Under the pieces are notes generated by a model that was given only the letters and a program-made list of their open reading frames with translations, was not told the origin of the DNA and did no database searches. From assembly GCF_016862975.1 (NCBI RefSeq), contig NZ_BONZ01000034.1, positions 1 through 64,000 of the forward strand: DNA of 64,000 bases, read 5' to 3'. Both the position numbers and the translations under genes were made by a program. The stretch's first letter is position 1. Every line of letters starts with the position of its first letter. Positions 8,459-17,256 of this stretch are shown here, piece by piece. Source of the DNA: Rugosimonospora africana (lineage in GTDB: Bacteria; Actinomycetota; Actinomycetes; Mycobacteriales; Micromonosporaceae).

Positions 8459-9640
8459 TCAGGCGGCCCGCCACGCATCCCGCAGCTTGACCCGGGCACC
8501 GCTGCGCAGCACCGCGTTGCGGTAGATCCGGGCGGACAGCAGCACCAGCAGTGGGATCACCACGACCATGCCGCCGACCGCGACCACGAGTTGCCAGACC
8601 GGTACGCCACCCATGGCCACCCGCATCGGCATCAGCGTCGGGGCGAACATCGGCAGCATGGACAGCGTCTCGATGAGGCCGCTGCTCGGGTCGCCCGGAA
8701 GGATCGACACGCCGAGCACGTACCCGGCGATGACGAGCATCAGAATCGGGGTCACCACGCCGCCGACGTCCTCCTGGCGGGACACCGTCGCCGCCGCGGC
8801 GGCGAAGGTCAGCGCGTACGCGACGAACCCGAGCAGGTACCAGACGACCAACCAGATCACGGTACTGAGGGCGGCCGACGTCGGGATCGTCAGCGCGCCG
8901 GTCAGCAGCCCGGCGGTGATGCCGGCTCCTCCCACGAGGACCATCTGGACGAAGCCGACGATGCCGAGGCCGACCACCTTCCCGGCCATCAGCTGCCACG
9001 GCCGGATCGCCGAGAGCAGCAGCTCGACCACCCGGGACGACTTCTCCTCCACCACCCCCTGGGCCACCATCTGCCCGGACAGCAGCAGGGACAGGTAGAT
9101 CAGGATGCCCGCGATGATGCCCAGCACGAGTTGCTGGGTGTTGTACGTGTGCGGACGCTGGATCGAGGTGACCGTCACCGCCGCGCCCGCCACCGCCGCG
9201 TTGACGTCCGCCGGGTCGCCGCCCAGCGATTCGATCTTCTGGTTGAACGCGACCTGCCCGGCCAGCACGTGCAGCGCGTTGCCGAGCTTGGTGTCGAGAT
9301 CCTTCTTCACCACGACCTGGACCGTGCGGCCGTCGCCGACCAGCAGGGCGTCGAGCTTGCCGGACTTCACCTCGTCGCGGCCGGTGGCCTCGTCGGGCAC
9401 CGTGTTCGTGGCGACCGACTGACCGATCGACTTCGCGCTGGCCGACAGCGGCGCGGACAGCGACGAGGTCTGACCGGTCACGCCGACGGTGAAGTCGCTG
9501 TGGCCGGAGCCGCCGATCAGCTTCGTGAGGATGGCCACCGCGACGACGATGACGACCAGCACCACGGTCGAGATGACGTACGCCTTCGATCGGGCCCGGG
9601 CGAGAATCTCCCGCTGCGCGACGAGCCAGACGCTGCTCAT
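8459..9640 (-). CDS. ABC-2 type exporter permease (NatB-like)
   Basis: This 393-residue membrane protein is the permease half of an ABC exporter. A first membrane helix (about 20-42, AYVISTVVLVVIVVAVAIL) is followed by an extracytoplasmic domain of about 150 residues. Five or six helices then follow (LVLGIIAGILIYLSLLLSG, VVGLGIVGFVQMVLVGG, VIWLVVWYLLGFVAYAL and others). The motif GVVEEKSSRVVELLLSAI between helices is typical of NatB/YhaP-like permeases, which export Na+ or unknown substrates. Its ATG overlaps the stop of the ATPase gene (ATGA), so the two are co-translated. The substrate cannot be inferred. Confidence 0.88.
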   Translation of the reverse strand: MSSVWLVAQREILARARSKAYVISTVVLVVIVVAVAILTKLIGGSGHSDFTVGVTGQTSSLSAPLSASAKSIGQSVATNTVPDEATGRDEVKSGKLDALLVGDGRTVQVVVKKDLDTKLGNALHVLAGQVAFNQKIESLGGDPADVNAAVAGAAVTVTSIQRPHTYNTQQLVLGIIAGILIYLSLLLSGQMVAQGVVEEKSSRVVELLLSAIRPWQLMAGKVVGLGIVGFVQMVLVGGAGITAGLLTGALTIPTSAALSTVIWLVVWYLLGFVAYALTFAAAAATVSRQEDVGGVVTPILMLVIAGYVLGVSILPGDPSSGLIETLSMLPMFAPTLMPMRVAMGGVPVWQLVVAVGGMVVVIPLLVLLSARIYRNAVLRSGARVKLRDAWRAA

Positions 9641-10569
9641 GACTTCTCCCCGTTCGAATCGGTGGTGTCGTCGACCGGGACGGTCACGATGTGGCGGAAC
9701 AGCTCCGTCAGGGACGGCCGCTGGCGGGCGAACTCGTGGACCGGCCCGGTTGCCAGGGCCGAACGCAGGACGGCCTGGTCGTCGGTGCCGGCGGTCAGCT
9801 CCAGCGAGGTACGGCTGCCCTCCTGGGACACGACCCGTACGCCGTCGAGATGGTCGGCCCAGCCCGGCTGCGCCTCGGGCGCGTCGACGACGAGCCGCTC
9901 GTCGCCGCCTGAGCGCAGCTCGTCGACGGTTCCGTTGGCGACCATCGAGCCGGCCCGCACGATGCCGATCCGGTCGCAGATGCGCTCGACGAGGTCGAGC
10001 TGGTGGCTGGAGAACATCACTGGTACGCCCTGGGCCGCCTTGTCCCGCAGCACCTGGCTCATCACGTCCACGGCGACCGGGTCGAGGCCGGAGAACGGCT
10101 CGTCGAGCACCAGGATCGCCGGGTCGTGCACGAGTGCCGCGGCGAGCTGGACCCGCTGCTGGTTGCCGAGGCTCAGCTTCTGCACCTCGTCGCCGCGCCG
10201 GGCGGCCACGCCGAGCCGGTCGGTCCACTCCCGCATCGCGGCGTTCGCGGCGGTCGCCGACATGCCGTGCAGCCGGGCCAGGTACACCAGCTGTTCGCCG
10301 ACTCTCATCCGTGGGTACAGGCCGCGCTCCTCGGGCATGTACCCGATGTTCCGGCGGGTCTCGGTGGTGACCGGGCTGCCGTCCCACCGCACCTGTCCGG
10401 CGTCGGCGGCCAGGACGCCGAGGACGATCCGCATGGTCGTCGTCTTGCCCGCGCCGTTGCTGCCCACGAAGCCGAAGATCTCACCGGCGCGCACGTCGAA
10501 TGACATGTCCGCCAAGGCGATGACATCCCCGTAACGCTTCGAGACTCCGTCGATCTCTAGCCGTCTCAT
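9637..10569 (-). CDS. ABC transporter ATP-binding protein (NatA-like)
   Basis: This 310-residue ATPase energises the permease encoded immediately downstream. Motifs in order are Walker A GSNGAGKTT (about 36-44), the Q-loop region NIGYMPEERGLYPRM, signature LSLGNQQRVQLA, Walker B ILVLDEPFSGLDP and switch His in MFSSHQLDL. The C-terminal extension (about 220-310) is the accessory domain of the NatA/drug-exporter subfamily. The PEERGLYP motif is typical of NatA/YhaQ-like proteins rather than importers. The gene starts at 10569 and is first in a two-gene operon. Confidence 0.92.
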   Translation of the reverse strand: MRRLEIDGVSKRYGDVIALADMSFDVRAGEIFGFVGSNGAGKTTTMRIVLGVLAADAGQVRWDGSPVTTETRRNIGYMPEERGLYPRMRVGEQLVYLARLHGMSATAANAAMREWTDRLGVAARRGDEVQKLSLGNQQRVQLAAALVHDPAILVLDEPFSGLDPVAVDVMSQVLRDKAAQGVPVMFSSHQLDLVERICDRIGIVRAGSMVANGTVDELRSGGDERLVVDAPEAQPGWADHLDGVRVVSQEGSRTSLELTAGTDDQAVLRSALATGPVHEFARQRPSLTELFRHIVTVPVDDTTDSNGEKS

Positions 10570-10892
10570 CGCTCGTCCGATCCTGTTGGTTGGAGCACAG
10601 TGATATCACGAGGTGATCGCCCCAGCCGAGAGTCCGCCTCCGGAAGAGGGCTGGGCCACACGTGACGGCCGGCCGACGCCCGGGCCGGGCACTGGCGGCC
10701 GCGGGCAGGCCCGTGGCCGCCCCGGATGCGGGTGGGCCGCTCCGGATGCGGAGAGGAATCTTTGCGCGACTGAGGGGTAACAGCCCGGATGCGAACGATT
10801 CGACCGCGCGTCGCGGTACCCGTGCGCTGGGCACCCGGGGGTCTGGCGGAGGGCGCCGCCGGTACCGGCCGCGCGGTCGGAAGGGACGGCGT
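10570..10892. promoter_or_regulatory. Divergent intergenic region with a candidate operator
   Basis: No gene is seen between the exporter operon and the DMT gene. A perfect 10-bp palindrome GTGATATCAC at 10600-10609 lies 31 bp upstream of the exporter start, with a second GTGAT 5 bp beyond it, suggesting an operator for a local regulator. CCGGATGCG occurs three times between 10720 and 10800. Confidence 0.4.
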
Positions 10893-11741
10893 GTGAGCTC
10901 GATGACGATGGCGGTCCTGTTCGGCATCGGCTCAGCGGTGTTCTTCGCGTTCGGATCGGCGCTCGAGCAGCACGCGGCGCAGCAGGAGAAACCGACCCGG
11001 ACCCTCGACCCCCGGCTGGTGCTGCGGCTGCTGCACCGCCCGCTGTGGCTGTTCGGCTGGGTACCGGACGCGGGCGGTACCGTCCTGCAGGCCGTGGCGC
11101 TCAACTACGGCGCGCTCGCGCTGGTCGAACCGCTGCTGCTCGGTGGAGTCTTCATGGCGATACCGCTGGAGGCAGCGCTGCAACGGCGCCGCCCGCACAC
11201 CCGGGACCTCGTCGTGGTCGCGTTCGGTGTGGTCGGGCTGACCGCGTTCCTGTTCACCGGCGATCCCCGGGGCGGGATCACCGAGCCGTCGACGGGCGCC
11301 TGGATAGCCGTCGGGGCCGGGGTCGGCGCGGTGGTCTCGGTGTGCCTGCTGGTCGCGTGGCGGGTACGGGACGCGGCTCGCGGCGTCGCGCTCGGCATCG
11401 CGACCGGTGCCATGTACGGCGCCGCCGCCTCGCTGGTCAAGACGCTCACCGACCTGTTCGCCGATCATCCTCTGGCGGTGTTCGGCCACTGGCAGCTCTA
11501 CGCGCTCGTGGTCGTCGGGGGTGCCGCGCTGGCGCTGAACCAGAACGCCTTCCAGGGCGGTCCGATCGCCGCGCCGCTGACCACGATCGCGCTCATCGAC
11601 CCGGTCGTCGGCGTGATCATCGGAACCACCGCGTTCCACGAGCGGCTGTCCGCGACCGGCCCGCGGATCGTCGCGCAGGTCGCCGCCGCACTGGTGATGA
11701 CCGTGTGCATCTGGCTGGCCAGCACCACCCGGCAGCGGTGA
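10893..11741 (+). CDS. DMT-superfamily permease-like membrane protein
   Basis: This 282-residue integral membrane protein has about nine or ten predicted helices, for example MAVLFGIGSAVFFAFGSAL, LVVVAFGVVGLTAFLF, WIAVGAGVGAVVSVCLLVAW and LYALVVVGGAALAL. It has the two-fold pseudo-symmetry of EamA/DMT-like transporters. Characteristic pieces are ALNYGALALVEPLLLGGVF, near the first repeat's end, and its counterpart QGGPIAAPLTTIALIDPVVGVIIG. Actinobacterial relatives are of unknown substrate. GTG at 10893 is preferred over an upstream in-frame GTG because AAGGGACGG precedes it and membrane character starts here. The stop codon is the first part of a 15-bp tandem repeat. Confidence 0.8.
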   Translation: MSSMTMAVLFGIGSAVFFAFGSALEQHAAQQEKPTRTLDPRLVLRLLHRPLWLFGWVPDAGGTVLQAVALNYGALALVEPLLLGGVFMAIPLEAALQRRRPHTRDLVVVAFGVVGLTAFLFTGDPRGGITEPSTGAWIAVGAGVGAVVSVCLLVAWRVRDAARGVALGIATGAMYGAAASLVKTLTDLFADHPLAVFGHWQLYALVVVGGAALALNQNAFQGGPIAAPLTTIALIDPVVGVIIGTTAFHERLSATGPRIVAQVAAALVMTVCIWLASTTRQR

Positions 11742-11825
11742 CGGCCGGCCCGGTGGGGGCCTGCCCGGTGGCAGCGTGTCCGGTGACAGCCGGCCCGGTG
11801 GCGGCCTGCCCGGTGATGGCGGCCG
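11736..11825. repeat. Six tandem 15-bp units spanning two convergent gene ends
   Basis: Six consecutive 15-bp units all start CGGTG (11736, 11751, 11766, 11781, 11796, 11811). The first contains the stop codon of the DMT gene (CGG TGA), and the sixth ends exactly where the convergent acetyltransferase gene ends. Confidence 0.8.
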
Positions 11826-12425
11826 CTACGCCGGGTCGCGCCACATCGGCCACATCGTCGGGTCCGGACCGCCCTTCGTGGCGAACGGCTCCCCGATGTC
11901 GAGGTACCCGTGGCGCAGGTACAGCTGCCGGCTGCGCGGGCTGCTCGCCTCCAGGTACGCCGGTACTCCCCGCTCGTCCAGCACCCGATGACGGCGACGC
12001 AGCAGCGCCGACCCGAGCCCACGGCCCTGCGCGCCGGGCCGCACCGCGAGGAACGCGAGGTGCTCGTGCGGCGGGCCGTCCGGGTGCGCCGCGTGCATCG
12101 CCTCGTCGAGGAGCTGAAACCGTTCGGTGTACGGGTCGCAGGCCCGCGCGACGCGTGCGTCGTAGTCGGGGATATCCGGTACCGCGTCCGGCGCCCCGGA
12201 ATACCACACCGCGACGGCATCCAGCCCGCCCGAGGTGACCACCGTGCCGTGTTCGAGGGCGTGCCGCACGAGGATGTGGAAGTCGGCCGGCAGTACCCGG
12301 CGGCGCTCGTCCGGATCGGGTACCAGCCACTGGCAGACCGGCAGGTCGTGGAAGGCGTCCGCGATGAGTTGGGCGAGCGCCACGGCCTGCGCCGGGTCGG
12401 CCGCGCGCGTCGACGTGTCGCTCAT
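11826..12425 (-). CDS. GNAT family N-acetyltransferase
   Basis: This 199-residue protein belongs to the GNAT fold: HLAFLAVRPGAQGRGLGSALL at about 118-138 contains strand beta-4 and the acetyl-CoA pyrophosphate loop (RPGAQGRGLG). The region AYLEASSPRSRQLYLRHGY is the usual C-terminal half. N-terminal ADAFHDLPVCQWLVPD with the DERRRVLPADF helix is typical of a large actinobacterial subgroup of unknown substrate. The start ATG at 12425 is the first Met of the fold. It is convergent with the DMT gene. Confidence 0.88.
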   Translation of the reverse strand: MSDTSTRAADPAQAVALAQLIADAFHDLPVCQWLVPDPDERRRVLPADFHILVRHALEHGTVVTSGGLDAVAVWYSGAPDAVPDIPDYDARVARACDPYTERFQLLDEAMHAAHPDGPPHEHLAFLAVRPGAQGRGLGSALLRRRHRVLDERGVPAYLEASSPRSRQLYLRHGYLDIGEPFATKGGPDPTMWPMWRDPA

Positions 12426-12505
12426 GGTCTGCACTATGCGGGTCGGACGCCGGCCGGGGCAAGGCTCAGCGCGTCGCGGGCGGCGGCGGGGCGGGCAACC
12501 GGTCG

Positions 12506-13060
12506 CTACGGCCGTTCGGCGCCCAGCGGCCCGGTGGTCGCGGCCTCCCGACCGCGGCGGATCCGGCCCCACGGCTTGAACACCGCCAGCACCAGCGCGA
12601 CCAGCAGGGCGATCGGCGACACGATCGGCGGGTACAGCATGCCGTGCAGCGCGGCATCCACCGGCGCCCCGGTGGCGAGCTGCCGCCCGACGCGGCCCAG
12701 CTCGGCCAGCCCCGGGCGCAGCGCGAGCAGGACCAGCCCGGTGAGCAGCAGGTTCAGCGCCAGCTTGGTGGCCACCCACCAGTACCGCAGCAGGCCGTAC
12801 CGGCTGCCCATCCCGAGTACGAGGCCGCTGGCCAGGCAGACGAGCCCGGCGATGAACAGCGGCCACACCGCGACCAGCCCCACCACCTGATAGCAGAGCG
12901 CGACCGTCGCGTCGTCGTGCCGGATGAGCGACGTGAAGATCAGCACGGCCATGGCCACGTCGATGCCGATCCAGGCCCCCGCGGCGGCGATGTGCGCGAC
13001 CAGCACCCACTTGCGGCCGCGGGCGCCGAGCCTGGGAAACCACGAGGTGTCCAGCCGCAT
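12506..13060 (-). CDS. Four-helix membrane protein of unknown function
   Basis: This 184-residue protein has four predicted membrane helices (WVLVAHIAAAGAWIGIDVAM, VVGLVAVWPLFIAGLVCLAS, LALNLLLTGLVLLAL, SPIALLVALVLAVFKPW). The first helix with HIAAAGAWIG resembles DUF2269-like proteins, but the match is from memory. The start ATG at 13060 is preceded by AGGGGG. No catalytic residues were recognised. Confidence 0.7.
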   Translation of the reverse strand: MRLDTSWFPRLGARGRKWVLVAHIAAAGAWIGIDVAMAVLIFTSLIRHDDATVALCYQVVGLVAVWPLFIAGLVCLASGLVLGMGSRYGLLRYWWVATKLALNLLLTGLVLLALRPGLAELGRVGRQLATGAPVDAALHGMLYPPIVSPIALLVALVLAVFKPWGRIRRGREAATTGPLGAERP

Positions 13061-13364
13061 TCCGCCCCCTTCGCCAGATCCAACCCGGCCAGTATTTCGG
13101 GGCGGAGCGAGGCGCGCATACGACCGCTGGCGGTATCGGCGGTACCACAATCGGGGTACCCGGACCGCGGCGGCTGCGTCCGGCGGGGCCGGACGGACGG
13201 CGGCTGAGCGGACGGGCGGACGGGCGCGCGGCGGACCGAGTGGACGGCGGCCGAGCGGACAGCGGACCCGAGTGGGCAGTGGACAGCAGCCCCGAGAAGA
13301 TAGCGGACCGAGCGCGGCCGACCGAGTGGATCGAGGATCGCCCGGTCGTCGGCCCCGAGCCCGC
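13061..13364. repeat. Non-coding spacer with degenerate GGAC repeats
   Basis: No gene is seen. From about 13190 to 13360 the sequence is a run of imperfect 14-20 bp units of the type CCGAGCGGACAGCGGA. It lies immediately 3' of the small HTH gene that ends at 13365, matching the stop-proximal repeats elsewhere in the window. Confidence 0.5.
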
Positions 13365-13628
13365 TCAGATGGTCGGGCTCTCCCCCGACAGGGCATTGCG
13401 CTCGCGCAGGGAGAACAGGGCAGAGTCGCGCTCGTGGCCGGCAGGCAGCGCCAGTGCCGTCGCCAACTCCTCGATGGACTCCGAGTCGATGCCTCGGCTG
13501 CCGTCCGGCCCGGTACTCGTCCGCAAGTCGTTGGTCCGCAGCCAGTCCCTGATGTCCTGGGTCCGTACGCTCAGGCGCTGCGCGGCCTCGGAAACGCTCA
13601 GCCGGTATGCCTTGTCCTCGTCGACCAT
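13365..13628 (-). CDS. Small helix-turn-helix DNA-binding protein
   Basis: This 87-residue cytoplasmic protein has an N-terminal MerR/excisionase-like helix-turn-helix (LSVSEAAQRLSVRTQDIRDW, about 10-29). A recognition wing follows (LRTSTGPDGSRGIDSESIEEL), in which a residue around RGID would fit the wing. It is too short to carry an effector domain. No partner or mobile element is adjacent, so a role in excision is not supported; it could be a small chromosomal regulator. Confidence 0.68.
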   Translation of the reverse strand: MVDEDKAYRLSVSEAAQRLSVRTQDIRDWLRTNDLRTSTGPDGSRGIDSESIEELATALALPAGHERDSALFSLRERNALSGESPTI

Positions 13629-14066
13629 TCCCGCACCTCACCCGATCGCTGATACGACGGGTTTCCCGGTCTGCCCCGGACTAACCACGGCCGTCCCACC
13701 GCGCTCGGCGGCCGGGGACGGCGCGCGCCGGAGCCGGAAACGTCGCGCGCCGAACGCCCCCGGGATCCGGACACCGGGTCCGAAACCGGTCGAGACGGCC
13801 CACCATAGGTCCCGGGCGCCGGGCGAAGCCTGCGCCGTCCGACAGAAGGGCGTCCCGCAGAAGGGCGTCCCGCAGAGGGCCGTCGACACGTCGGCAGAAG
13901 GTCGTTCGGCACAAGTACGCCAACCCGCACGGGCGATCGGACCTCGGAGCCGAACCCGAGCATGGATCGCCGAGCGGCGTTCGGGGTCTGGGAGTACAAC
14001 CAGGGGTATGAATCGGCTGGGTATGAATCGGCTGGACACCGTGACGCGACGGAGGGATGACGGACC
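13629..14066. repeat. Non-coding spacer with short tandem repeats
   Basis: No gene is seen upstream of the reductase gene. CAGAAGGGCGTCCCG occurs at 13843-13857 and 13858-13872, followed by a degenerate third copy. GTATGAATCGGCTGG is repeated exactly at 14006-14020 and 14021-14035. The spacer likely holds the promoter of the reductase gene, though no clear boxes were found. Confidence 0.5.
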
Positions 14067-15158
14067 ATGTCCGAGGTGACAGAGGACAACGACTTTGACG
14101 CGTCAAACGGCGGCAGCCCCGACGCGTCCGGCAACGGCGCGTCCGAACCGCCGGGCGGCGGTCAGTACGTCGATCCGAACGGCGAGTTCAGCCGCGACAT
14201 GCAGTACATCACCACCCGGATCACCGCCGACGGGCGCGACGGCTACCCCGTCGAGCCCGGCCGGTACCGGCTGGCGGTCAGCCGCGCGTGCCCGTGGGCG
14301 AACCGGGCGGTCATCGTCCGCCGGCTGCTGGGCCTGGAGAACGTGCTGTCGATGGCCCTCGCCGGGCCGACCCACGACGAGCGCAGTTGGACGTTCGACC
14401 TCGACCCCGGCGGTCGCGACCCGGTGCTCGGCATCGAGCGCCTCCAGGAGGCATACTTCGCCCGTTTCCCCGGGTATCCGCGCGGCATCACCGTTCCGGC
14501 GATGGTGGACATCCCGACCGGCCAGGTCGTCACGAACGACTTCGTCCAGATCACCATCGACCTGTCCACCCAGTGGACGGCCCATCACCGCCCCGGCGCG
14601 CCCGACCTGTACCCCGAACACCTGCGCGACGAGATTGACGCGGTCAACGACGAGGTGTTCCAGGACGTGAACAACGGCGTGTACCAGGCCGGCTTCGCCG
14701 GCAGCCAGGAGGCGTACGAGCGCGCGTACCACCGCCTGTTCGACCGGCTGGATCGGCTCTCGGAACGGCTGCGCACGCGGCGGTACCTGGTCGGGGACAC
14801 GATCACCGAGGCGGACGTGCGGCTGTTCACCACCCTGGTCCGGTTCGACGCGGTCTACCACGGCCACTTCAAGTGCAATCGCAGCAAGCTGACCGAGATG
14901 CCGGTGCTCTGGGCGTACGCACGGGACCTGTTCCAGACTCCGGGATTCGGTGACACCATCGACTTCGTTCAGATCAAACAGCATTATTACGAGGTCCACC
15001 GGGACATCAACCCGACCGGCATCGTGCCCGTCGGTCCCGAGACGGCTGGCTGGCGCACCCGGCACGGCCGTGAGGTTCTCGGCGGGCACCCGTTCGGCGA
15101 CGGCACTCCCCCGGGTCCACCGCCGCCACACGAAACGGTCCCCGCCGCTCGCCAGTAG
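14067..15158 (+). CDS. Glutathione S-transferase family protein, glutathionyl-hydroquinone reductase-like
   Basis: This 363-residue cytoplasmic protein resembles the Xi-class GSTs (YqjG/Ecm4), which reduce glutathionyl-hydroquinones. The thioredoxin-like half has the catalytic Cys in SRACPWANRAVIVRRLLGLE (about 73-92). The helical half has FVQITIDLSTQW, NNGVYQAGFAGSQEAYERA, ITEADVRLFTTLVRFDAVY and HFKCNRSKL, all hallmarks of the family. Actinobacteria generally use mycothiol instead of glutathione, so the physiological thiol is uncertain. The first 35 residues are an acidic, low-complexity tail. A perfect palindrome TTGACGCGTCAA sits in codons 10-14. GGAGGG precedes the start at 10 nt. Confidence 0.9.
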   Translation: MSEVTEDNDFDASNGGSPDASGNGASEPPGGGQYVDPNGEFSRDMQYITTRITADGRDGYPVEPGRYRLAVSRACPWANRAVIVRRLLGLENVLSMALAGPTHDERSWTFDLDPGGRDPVLGIERLQEAYFARFPGYPRGITVPAMVDIPTGQVVTNDFVQITIDLSTQWTAHHRPGAPDLYPEHLRDEIDAVNDEVFQDVNNGVYQAGFAGSQEAYERAYHRLFDRLDRLSERLRTRRYLVGDTITEADVRLFTTLVRFDAVYHGHFKCNRSKLTEMPVLWAYARDLFQTPGFGDTIDFVQIKQHYYEVHRDINPTGIVPVGPETAGWRTRHGREVLGGHPFGDGTPPGPPPPHETVPAARQ

Positions 15159-15179
15159 GACAACGCCCCAACGGTCACG

Positions 15180-15221
15180 CGACCGTGGGCCCGCCGCGCA
15201 TCTCCGGCGGGCCCACGGTCG
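15180..15221. terminator. Bidirectional terminator hairpin
   Basis: A perfect 17-bp stem (CGACCGTGGGCCCGCCG and its complement) closes an 8-nt loop between two convergent genes. It has no T-run but is strongly stable. Confidence 0.8.
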
Positions 15222-15263
15222 TGCGATCCCCGCGTCCCCTCGACTTCCGTCAGGCTTCGCGCG

Positions 15264-16691
15264 TTAAACCACGACGATCCGATCGAAGTCCGGTGCCCAT
15301 CCGCTCGGGTTGCCGAACCGGATGGTGTTGGCTCCGGCATTGAGGTTCAGCGTCACGCTCACCGACCCCACCGTGTCCCAGCCGCCCGAACTGGGCGTGT
15401 TCACCGTGGTCGCGGCGCCGCCGTTCACGCTGACCGTGGTCGACCGGTTCTCGCCCGAGGTGTAGTAGATGGTGACCGTGTGACTCCCGGCGGTACCGAC
15501 GTTGACGTTGTTGAACTGGAGGTAGTTGGCGGTGCCGCCGCCGACGTACCCGACCAGCGCACCGCCCGAGGCGCCGGAGGACGACCGTACCGCGGCCTGC
15601 CCGGCACGCGTGTTGCTGGTGGCCTCGGCCTCATACGACGTACCGGTCGGCGGCGGGGTGGTGCCGCCCCCGCCACTGATCTGGCCGAGCCAGTCGTCGT
15701 TGGGGTGGACCATCGTGAACGTCAACGCCGGGCAGTCCAGCCGGCTGCCCGGCGCCGGGGAGGGCGCCGTGCTGTTGCTCGTCGTGACCGGTACCCACGT
15801 CGAGCCGCTCATCACCTGCACACCGCTGCTCTCGAACGCCCGGCCGGCGAGGTCGTGGCAGTAGTAGCCCGCCCCGGTGGCCGGGTTCACCGTGGTGTAG
15901 ACCTCGAACATGTTCCAGCCGAAGCTGAACTGCGGCAGGTCGTACGTGCCCGAACTGGTGTAGTAGGTGTCCCAGGCGTGGGTCTGGTAGTTGTAGAGGT
16001 ACGCCGTCCAGGTGTTCGCGGTGGTCGACGTCCGGTGCTCGTCCAGGCTGTAGGTGGTCCGGCCGTTCACGGTCGTGGTGTACGTGTTGAAGAAGCTCGT
16101 GTTCATCGCGGTCAGCTTGCCGACCGTGTCCCGACCCCCGCACCAGTCCCACGCCCAGAGGTCCGGGCCGCTCGGCGTGTACGCGGTGGTCATCTCGATG
16201 CACGCGTTGCCGGGCGGCAGGGCCGTCGGCGCGTAGACGTAGTCGCCGCCGCTGATCGGGCTGGTTCCGGTCAACACGCTCTGCGTGGCGTGCAGTCCCT
16301 GAACCTGGCTACTGGGCATGTTCACGCCCCAGTCGGTGTGCAGCTGTGCCGCCGGAGCGAGTCCGGTCGATCCGGTGCGCTGCTCGGTGAGCTGTTGGAA
16401 CCGGTCGGCCGCGCTCCCGGCGGCAGCCCGGGCCTGCGGACCGGTCAGTCCGGGAACCACACCGCCGGTGGGCGCCATTGCGCCGCGCAGCGCGGGGTCG
16501 TCGGCGGCGGGCCGGAGCAGACCGGCGCCGTCCGGAGCGGCACTGTCCGGAGCGGCGCCGGCGGTCGCGGCGCCGGCCGTGGTACCGCCGGCAGCCGGCA
16601 GGGCCAGCGCGGCCGGTGGGCCGGCCACCGCACCGGTCGCCACCAGCGCGACCAGCACCGGTAGCACGCGGAGGATCCGTGATCGGCTCAT
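15264..16691 (-). CDS. Secreted protein with C-terminal CBM35-like module
   Basis: This 475-residue extracellular protein has a signal peptide at 1-31 (SRSRILRVLPVLVALVATGA, cleavage near ALALPA). An Ala/Gly-rich propeptide-like stretch runs to about 120, followed by a Trp/Tyr-rich beta domain of about 220 residues (WAWDWCGGRDTVGKL, TWTAYLYNYQTHAWDTYY, FSFGWNMFEVYT, TFTMVHPNDDWLGQI) that I do not recognise. After a GGGGTTPPPT linker, residues 350-475 form a CBM6/CBM35-type sandwich (YEAEATSNTRAG, NYLQFNNVNVGTAGSHTVTI, WAPDFDRIVV). CBM35 modules bind xylan, mannan or galactan side chains. GAAGGGA precedes the start. Confidence 0.82.
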   Translation of the reverse strand: MSRSRILRVLPVLVALVATGAVAGPPAALALPAAGGTTAGAATAGAAPDSAAPDGAGLLRPAADDPALRGAMAPTGGVVPGLTGPQARAAAGSAADRFQQLTEQRTGSTGLAPAAQLHTDWGVNMPSSQVQGLHATQSVLTGTSPISGGDYVYAPTALPPGNACIEMTTAYTPSGPDLWAWDWCGGRDTVGKLTAMNTSFFNTYTTTVNGRTTYSLDEHRTSTTANTWTAYLYNYQTHAWDTYYTSSGTYDLPQFSFGWNMFEVYTTVNPATGAGYYCHDLAGRAFESSGVQVMSGSTWVPVTTSNSTAPSPAPGSRLDCPALTFTMVHPNDDWLGQISGGGGTTPPPTGTSYEAEATSNTRAGQAAVRSSSGASGGALVGYVGGGTANYLQFNNVNVGTAGSHTVTIYYTSGENRSTTVSVNGGAATTVNTPSSGGWDTVGSVSVTLNLNAGANTIRFGNPSGWAPDFDRIVVV

Positions 16692-16812
16692 GCGATTCCC
16701 TTCTCGTGAGAGCGACCCGCGCCATGCGGGGCCACCCGGCCGCGCCGCGGGCCGGACGGCCGCGCGGCACGACCCTCGCAGCATCCCTGCGAGCGTTGGC
16801 AGACATCGAAGT

Positions 16813-16877
16813 ATTCGAAATATCGAACGGCATCCGACGGATGCACGCACGTTAAAGTTGACTTCGATGTTTGTCAA
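16813..16877 (-). promoter_or_regulatory. Promoter and possible operator of the CBM35 gene
   Basis: On the minus strand a perfect TTGACA (16877-16872) is separated by 17 bp from TAACGT (16854-16849), a strong actinomycete promoter. TTCGAAATATCGAA at 16813-16826, a near-palindrome, lies just downstream of the -10 where a repressor could block transcription. Confidence 0.62.
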
Positions 16878-17256
16878 TGCCTCACGTAGGGCCACCAGCG
16901 ATCACGCTGCGCACAGTGAACAGGTGTCGAAGAAGGCGCTCGCCGGTATCCTCGCTCTGTCGCATGCTGTTCGCGATTTCGGCTGAACGGCAAACCCCGG
17001 CGAACGGTTGGCGGGTCACCCGCGCCGGGCGGCTGTCAGGCCGCCCGCGGCGGGCGGACGCCGCGGACGCACCCGTGCCGGTCCACTGTGGACTGTCCGC
17101 CGGCGCGCGGGCCCGGGTGCCGGGACCGGCGGGCTCCCGACCCCGGACCGGCCGGTCGAGCGGGCCACGGGCCAGCGACGACATCGCGGGACTGCTACGG
17201 TCTTGCCTGATCTTGTCTTCGCGGCGGCTTGTCATGACAGTGGAAGGAACGCGACG
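16878..17256. other. Non-coding region between divergent genes
   Basis: No gene could be supported here. The segment holds small GC palindromes (CCGCCCGCGGCGGGCGG near 17040) and presumably the promoter of the following membrane-protein gene, for which no clear boxes were found. Confidence 0.45.
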
